Assembly: GCA_028711675.1 (NCBI GenBank)
Contig: JAQTRT010000102.1
Location: 1 to 9,661 of the forward strand
Reading direction: 5' to 3'
Origin: a bacterium
Lineage (GTDB): Bacteria > Spirochaetota > JAHITG01
Length of the DNA: 9,661 bases
Every line of letters begins with the position of its first letter. Positions within the stretch are counted from its first letter, which is position 1. The position numbers were made by a program, and so were the translations under genes. Positions 5,804 to 9,661 of the stretch are shown here, one piece after another. A model generated the notes under the pieces. The model was not told where the DNA came from. It ran no database searches and saw only the letters and a program-made list of their open reading frames with translations.

Positions 5804-7884
5804 GTCTTCTCCGCTATCCTGGAAAAATCGAGCAGTTTCCTGAAATCATCAACCATCAGCCGGAGCAGGGCCAGCCTGTTGTTTTTGATCTTCTCGTCCT
5901 TGCACATGACCAGGACTTTGTCAAAGAACAGATCCACGGCTTCCTTGTAACCGGAAAGGATAATAAAAGCGGAATGATAGTTCTTCTCCGCGACAGCCTT
6001 GTTGAAATCTTCCCTGTTCCGGAGGAACAGCTGGTACAGGTCTTTTTCTTCCTGCTGCTGTAGAATATCCGGTTCAAAAGGCGCGGGGATGCTGATGCCT
6101 TTTATGATATTGTTCATTCTTTTCAGGGCAATGAGGAGATGCTTGAATTTATCGTCTTTCCTGAATTTGTTCAGTTCCGTGATCCTGAGATACAGGTCGT
6201 ACAGATCGTCCGTACTCAGGCCCAGGATACTTTCTATCTCATCATAAGGGAAGTTCAGGTCGGAAAGAACGGTCTTGTAACGCGTCAGGATATAGTTCTG
6301 GATAGCCTTGATCTTTTCTTCCCGGACACCCCGGTCTTTGATGAGGTTCTGTTCTTCATAGGCTTGGAACGCATTCTGGAAAAGACCGCGCAGGCCGAGG
6401 AAATACTTGTTCCGGATAATGATATTGATCAGGGCAAGGGAATATCTCCGGACCTGGAACGGATCCTCGGACCCGGTAGGGATAAGGTCCTTGATAAAAG
6501 AGCCAGTGATATTATCGGTCTTTTCGGAAAGTCCCGCAAGGATGCCGGTCAATGAGGAGGGATACGCATCATCCGCTTTCCGCGGCAGGTAATGCTCATT
6601 GATGCCTGTTGCCACTTCCGGTGCTTCGCCTGCCAGCCTGCTGTAGATCATACCGGCGATTCCCTGTAATTCGGGGAATTCATAAACAATGGCGCTTGAC
6701 AGATCGGATTTACAGAAAAGGGCGGTACGGAGCACCAGTTCCCTGTCTGAATCCGGGGTGTGAAGCTGAGCAGTAAGATAAACGCATAATTGTTTGATAC
6801 GGTCGATCTTGTCATGCATGGTCCCCAGGTCGTTCAGAAAGAGTATCTTCTCCAGTTTCCGGTTGAAATTCCCGAGGTCTTTGTTCTTCCGGTCTTCCTG
6901 GTAGAAGAAGCGTGTATCGTTCAGCCTGGCTTTCACGACACGTTCATTGCCGGCCCGGGTGTTCTTGTTAGGTTTGTTGTTGCAGACGATCAGGAACCGG
7001 CTGGTGAGCCGGTTGTTCCGGTACACGGGAAAAGCGCGCTGGTGGTGGATGATACAGGTGGAAATGAACTCAGCCGGTATCTCCAGGAATTCCTCAGGGA
7101 AGGAACAGAGCTGGACAAAAGGATATTCGACCAGGTTGGCCACTTCGATCAGAAGGTCCTCGTTCTCTTTACAGGTATATCCGCCTTTTAAGGCTTTTTT
7201 GATCTCCCGGACAATTATTTTTTTTCTTTCCTGAGCGTCAAAAAAGACATAATTCTTTTTCAGCAGGGCTTTGGTCTTCTGGATAGTGGAGAACCTGATC
7301 TTTTTATCATGGACCAGGTATCTGTGGCCATATGAGAAGGAGGAAGCGGTCAGGTCTCCGATCCTGACGGGCACGGTCTTTCCGTCATACAGGATTGCCA
7401 GCCAGCGGACAGGCCTGATAAATTCAAGATGGCTGCCGTCCCATTGCATGGATTTGAATAAATGGATCTTTTGGAACAGGGAGTTCAGTATTTCCTGGAG
7501 CAGAAGAGGGGTTTTCTTCCCCCGGATGACATTATGGATAAAGACATATTTGCCTTTTTTCATCTCTTTGACCGAGATATTCTTTTCCGTGATGTTGTTG
7601 GACTGAAGGAATTTTTGGCCGGCTTCGGATATCCGGCCTTCTTTGTAAAAGACCGCGTGAGGCGGACCTTGTTTCTCGATAATCGTGTCGTTCTGACAAT
7701 CGGGAACGCCCCGTGCCAGGATCAGGATACGGCGGGGCGTGTAATGAACCTCGCAGGCATCTGTTCCCAGATTATACTGCTGAAGGATCCCGTTGAACAG
7801 GTCTTTCAGATGGTCGCGGACATAAATGAGGAAACGGTTGGGCAGTTCCTCTGTCCCGATCTCAATGATCAAATCCTTTTTCAT
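5800..7884 (-). CDS. glyS: Glycyl-tRNA synthetase beta subunit
   Basis: This 694-residue protein is full length for the beta chain of the alpha2/beta2 bacterial glycyl-tRNA synthetase, which charges tRNA-Gly with glycine in the cytoplasm. Family motifs run throughout: EIGTEELP (8-15), YTPRRI (48-53), FIRPVRW (155-161), GHRYL (186-190), HHQRAFPVY (280-288), NERVVKARLNDTRFFYQED (313-331), EFPELQG (402-408), EHYLPR (430-435), LIPTGSEDPFQVRR (467-480), and a C-terminal DALR-type anticodon-binding region ending near LVMCKDEKIKNNRLALL (658-674). The alpha subunit gene glyQ, usually immediately upstream, is absent: queA lies upstream and divergent. The start at 7884 is chosen because the family N-terminus follows directly. 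No SD precedes it and a -10-like box ends 8 bases away, so the mRNA may be leaderless. The stop overlaps the propeller gene's stop. Confidence 0.97.
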   Translation of the reverse strand: MKKDLIIEIGTEELPNRFLIYVRDHLKDLFNGILQQYNLGTDACEVHYTPRRILILARGVPDCQNDTIIEKQGPPHAVFYKEGRISEAGQKFLQSNNITEKNISVKEMKKGKYVFIHNVIRGKKTPLLLQEILNSLFQKIHLFKSMQWDGSHLEFIRPVRWLAILYDGKTVPVRIGDLTASSFSYGHRYLVHDKKIRFSTIQKTKALLKKNYVFFDAQERKKIIVREIKKALKGGYTCKENEDLLIEVANLVEYPFVQLCSFPEEFLEIPAEFISTCIIHHQRAFPVYRNNRLTSRFLIVCNNKPNKNTRAGNERVVKARLNDTRFFYQEDRKNKDLGNFNRKLEKILFLNDLGTMHDKIDRIKQLCVYLTAQLHTPDSDRELVLRTALFCKSDLSSAIVYEFPELQGIAGMIYSRLAGEAPEVATGINEHYLPRKADDAYPSSLTGILAGLSEKTDNITGSFIKDLIPTGSEDPFQVRRYSLALINIIIRNKYFLGLRGLFQNAFQAYEEQNLIKDRGVREEKIKAIQNYILTRYKTVLSDLNFPYDEIESILGLSTDDLYDLYLRITELNKFRKDDKFKHLLIALKRMNNIIKGISIPAPFEPDILQQQEEKDLYQLFLRNREDFNKAVAEKNYHSAFIILSGYKEAVDLFFDKVLVMCKDEKIKNNRLALLRLMVDDFRKLLDFSRIAEKT

Positions 7885-7892
7885 AGTGAATT

Positions 7893-7920
7893 AATGTAGT
7901 AAAGATTATTTCAATGTCAA
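7893..7920 (-). promoter_or_regulatory. Probable glyS promoter, leaderless configuration
   Basis: On the minus strand a perfect TTGACA (7920-7915) is followed after 16 bases by TACATT (7898-7893), a 4-of-6 match to the -10 consensus. Only 8 bases separate the -10 from the ATG at 7884, so transcription should begin at or within about two bases of the start codon. No T-box or other leader structure could fit. Confidence 0.5.
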
Positions 7921-7936
7921 TGAAAATCAGCACGTG
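7911..7936 (-). repeat. Shared promoter block, copy 2 (CACGTGC plus TTTTCATTGACATTGA)
   Basis: The minus strand reads CACGTGC, three bases, then TTTTCATTGACATTGA. The last 16 bases match 101-86 exactly. CACGTG (7931-7936) is a palindrome lying between the back-to-back glyS and queA promoters, so a protein bound here could touch both. Confidence 0.5.
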
Positions 7937-7950
7937 ATACGGGAAAATGG

Positions 7951-7978
7951 TTGACTTTATTCTGTCCGGCTGTATTAT
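7951..7978 (+). promoter_or_regulatory. Probable queA promoter overlapping the only conventional upstream start codon
   Basis: TTGACT (7951-7956) and TATTAT (7973-7978) are 16 bases apart, each matching consensus at 5 of 6 positions. Transcription should start near 7984-7986, downstream of the GTG at 7981, which would then not be in the mRNA. The -35 boxes of this promoter and the glyS promoter face away from each other across 30 bases (7921-7950). Confidence 0.6.
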
Positions 7979-7992
7979 AAGTGGAAAATTAC

Positions 7993-7998
7993 GGAGGT
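7993..7998 (+). promoter_or_regulatory. Strong Shine-Dalgarno site that decides the queA start
   Basis: GGAGGT is the best SD in the window. The 7 bases after GGAGG lead exactly to ATT at 8005, in the queA frame. The next in-frame near-cognate codon (ATC at 8014) is too far, and the GTG at 7981 lies upstream of the SD and has none of its own. Confidence 0.65.
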
Positions 7999-8004
7999 AA
8001 GCTT

Positions 8005-9036
8005 ATTCCGGAGATCAGACTGAAAGACCTTGATTTTGAACTGCCCAAGGAACTGATCAGCCAATATCCATGTTCTCAAAGGGACGGATCAAAATTATTG
8101 GTCTGTGAGAGAGCTTCCGGAAAGGTCCGGCACTGCCGGTTCCGCGAAATCACGGAATTTATCCAAAAGGACGATATCCTTATTTTTAACGACACAAGGG
8201 TGTTCCCGGCCAGGCTGTACGGCCATAAAGAGGACACTAAAGCCGGGATCGAGATCCTTCTCCTGGAAAAGAAGGATGTCCGGACATGGAAGGCCATTCT
8301 CAGGCCTGCCAGAAGGATCAAGCCCGGGACCACGGTCCGGATCGATGACGAACACTCTCTTGTACCCCTTGAACGGCTGGAAGAAGGGAATTTCCTGGTC
8401 CGGTTCAATAAGGATATGGATTATCCTGACCTGGAAAAAAAAGGCAGCATACCCCTTCCTCCTTATATCAGCAGACCGTTCGACCCGGCCCTGGACAGGG
8501 AGCATTATCAGACCGTATATGCCAGGGAATACGGGGCTGTTGCCGCACCGACCGCTGGTTTTCATTTTACAAGGGAATTATTGGATGACCTGACGAAAAA
8601 AGGCGTAAGCACGGGATTCGTGACGCTCCATATCTCCTACGCCACCTTTGCTCCGGTCAGGAGCGAAAGGATCACGGACCACAAGATGCATTCTGAATAC
8701 CTGTTCGTACCGGAGGAGACGGTGCGGCTGATCAACCAGAAAAAGAGCGGCAGGGTCATCGCAGTCGGGACCACGGTGGTACGGGCCCTGGAGAGCGCAG
8801 CCGCGGGTCCGAAAAAGATCAGGGCTTTTTCCGGTTATATTGATACATTCATTTATCCGGGCTATGAGTTCAAGGTCGTGGATTCTCTTATTACCAATTT
8901 TCATCTTCCCGGGAGCACGCTTCTCCTTCTTGTAGCCGGACTGACAGGTCTGGATAAATTAAAAAAGCTGTACCAGGAAGCTATCAGGGGAAAATACCGT
9001 TTCTTCTCCTACGGGGATGCCATGCTGATCCTCTGA
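8005..9036 (+). CDS. queA: S-adenosylmethionine:tRNA ribosyltransferase-isomerase (queuosine synthesis), probable AUU start
   Basis: QueA transfers and isomerises the ribosyl group of S-adenosylmethionine onto 7-aminomethyl-7-deazaguanine in tRNA, forming epoxyqueuosine in the cytoplasm. Family motifs are clear (numbered from the GTG at 7981): DLDFELPKELISQYP (16-30), FNDTRVFPARLYG (69-81), AILRPARR (105-112), PLPPYI (158-163), YAREYGAVAAPTAGFHFT (180-197), ITDHKMHSEY (231-240), AVGTTVVRALES (261-272) and SLITNFHLPGSTLLLLV (302-318). From the AUU at 8005 the protein has 343 residues, normal for QueA. The longer GTG form (7981, 351 residues) lies in the promoter and before the SD. One family motif, usually LHVGxGTFxPV, reads LHISYATFAPV (216-226) here. 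The gene is divergent from glyS; no other queuosine gene is in the window. Identity is firm; the start is inferred. Confidence 0.96.
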   Translation: MPEIRLKDLDFELPKELISQYPCSQRDGSKLLVCERASGKVRHCRFREITEFIQKDDILIFNDTRVFPARLYGHKEDTKAGIEILLLEKKDVRTWKAILRPARRIKPGTTVRIDDEHSLVPLERLEEGNFLVRFNKDMDYPDLEKKGSIPLPPYISRPFDPALDREHYQTVYAREYGAVAAPTAGFHFTRELLDDLTKKGVSTGFVTLHISYATFAPVRSERITDHKMHSEYLFVPEETVRLINQKKSGRVIAVGTTVVRALESAAAGPKKIRAFSGYIDTFIYPGYEFKVVDSLITNFHLPGSTLLLLVAGLTGLDKLKKLYQEAIRGKYRFFSYGDAMLIL

Positions 9037-9049
9037 AAACAATATTTTT

Positions 9050-9077
9050 TTGACAAAATTTCAGGAATATATATATT
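9050..9077 (+). promoter_or_regulatory. Probable promoter of the lipoprotein gene, leaderless configuration
   Basis: A perfect TTGACA (9050-9055) and TATATT (9072-9077, 5 of 6) are separated by 16 bases in the short gap after queA. The -10 ends only 8 bases before the ATG at 9086, the same spacing as at glyS, so the transcript should begin at or just before the start codon. No terminator hairpin is visible between queA and this promoter, so readthrough from queA is also possible. Confidence 0.6.
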
Positions 9078-9085
9078 GATACAGG

Positions 9086-9661
9086 ATGAAAGCAAGACCG
9101 TTCTATATAATTTGTGTCCTTGCCGTCATGCTGTCGGGTTGCACCAAATTGATCAAGGTTAAATTATTTCCCCGAAAGTATTATTCTCTTCCGCTTTTAT
9201 CGGAAAGACCTGTCCAGGACCCGAACTCGACAGACCCTGTCATTGAAACACCCTCCGAATTCTACCTTTACCGGAAATTCCTTTACATATCGGATAAGGC
9301 CAACTGCCGTGTCAGACAATATAACCGCAATAATGAACTGCTCCTTTCCATTACCAACAAGGATCAGCAGGATATCGATCTGGCCTTTATTGGTTCCAAC
9401 CGGGCGCTCCTGCCGTTTCCCCTTGATCAGAGGCTTTTTCACCTGAATGAACCGGGAAAGATATGGATTAATGAGAATTCCATCTATGTGGAGAACCTGT
9501 TAGGATCCGGGAACGAAGACCACTCGGAAAATTCTTATTCTTTTATACTGAAATATGATAAAACCGGCCGTCCCGTCAATGTCTTCGGCGTGCGGACAGG
9601 CGACAACGGGATCTTCCCTTATATCAATTGCGAGAAATTCACGCTGGATGAAAATGATGAT
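9086..9661 (+). CDS. Lipoprotein with propeller-like blades, 3' end beyond the window
   Basis: An open frame of 192 codons continues past the window edge. It begins with a lipoprotein signal peptide: MKAR, a hydrophobic stretch, then the lipobox LSGC with the lipidated cysteine at 19. The mature part has two segments resembling NHL/six-bladed propeller blades: EFYLYRKFLYISDKANCRVRQYN (58-80) and, separately, SIYVENLL (132-139) with SFILKYDKTGRPVNVFG (152-168). This suggests a membrane-anchored, surface or periplasmic propeller protein, probably for binding; no enzyme motif is seen. The ATG at 9086 is the only start that keeps the full signal peptide. The AGG directly abutting it is too close to act as an SD. 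The family is not identified. Confidence 0.8.
   Translation, partial: MKARPFYIICVLAVMLSGCTKLIKVKLFPRKYYSLPLLSERPVQDPNSTDPVIETPSEFYLYRKFLYISDKANCRVRQYNRNNELLLSITNKDQQDIDLAFIGSNRALLPFPLDQRLFHLNEPGKIWINENSIYVENLLGSGNEDHSENSYSFILKYDKTGRPVNVFGVRTGDNGIFPYINCEKFTLDENDD

Noticed and set aside
7462..7899. Plus-strand 145-codon frame opposite the glyS 5' end
   Set aside because: It is antisense to conserved glyS sequence, with no start signal; a shadow frame.
7885..7980. T-box or other riboswitch controlling glyS or queA
   Set aside because: The whole intergenic gap is 96 bases and is filled by two divergent promoters; predicted leaders are too short for a riboswitch.
1..9661. CRISPR arrays, tRNA genes, insertion sequences, attachment sites, toxin-antitoxin or defence genes
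   Set aside because: Reading both strands showed no regularly spaced repeats, cloverleaf-like sequence, transposase motifs or terminal inverted repeats, and every long frame is explained by the annotated genes.

Overview
The window is ordinary-looking bacterial chromosome: dense genes, mid-GC coding sequence, AT-rich intergenic gaps and no mobile elements, RNA genes or CRISPR. A lipobox-bearing lipoprotein, two further secreted proteins and a two-subunit-type glycyl-tRNA synthetase (beta chain) suggest a diderm (Gram-negative-type) bacterium. The phylum cannot be fixed from the sequence. Five intergenic promoters all carry TTGAC(A/T) -35 boxes, so a sigma-70-type housekeeping factor is likely. 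Only three of the seven gene starts have a clear Shine-Dalgarno (SD) sequence.

Layout. Positions 1-44 hold the first codons of a leftward gene that runs off the window. A 243-base divergent promoter region (45-287) separates it from a rightward three-gene operon (288-5803). The operon encodes (1) a membrane-anchored Cache-like/HAMP/SpoIIE-type PP2C phosphatase, (2) an exported TPR protein with two lysine/glutamate-rich segments, and (3) an exported protein with about seven evenly spaced beta-propeller blades, an Fn3-like segment and a LysM-like C-terminal region. These genes are separated by 1 base and overlapped by 11 bases, so they are almost certainly co-expressed. A plausible reading is an envelope sensing or signalling unit: the phosphatase sees the periplasm and signals to an unlinked cytoplasmic partner, and the two exported proteins act outside the inner membrane. 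No partner-switch gene (STAS anti-anti-sigma or anti-sigma kinase) is visible here.

The operon collides tail to tail with glyS (5800-7884, minus), the two stop codons overlapping by 4 bases. glyS and queA (plus, to 9036) diverge from a short region with back-to-back promoters. glyQ is not adjacent to glyS. After queA, a new promoter drives a lipoprotein with propeller-like blades, cut off by the window end.

The most notable points are: (a) queA seems to start at a rare AUU codon, because its promoter overlaps the only upstream GTG and a strong SD sits exactly before the AUU; (b) glyS and the lipoprotein gene each have a -10 box only 8 bases from ATG and no usable SD, suggesting leaderless mRNAs; (c) the two leftward promoters share a 16-base exact block plus a CAYGTGC element; (d) the phosphatase/TPR/propeller cassette itself. 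No clearly new defence-type or mobile system is present.
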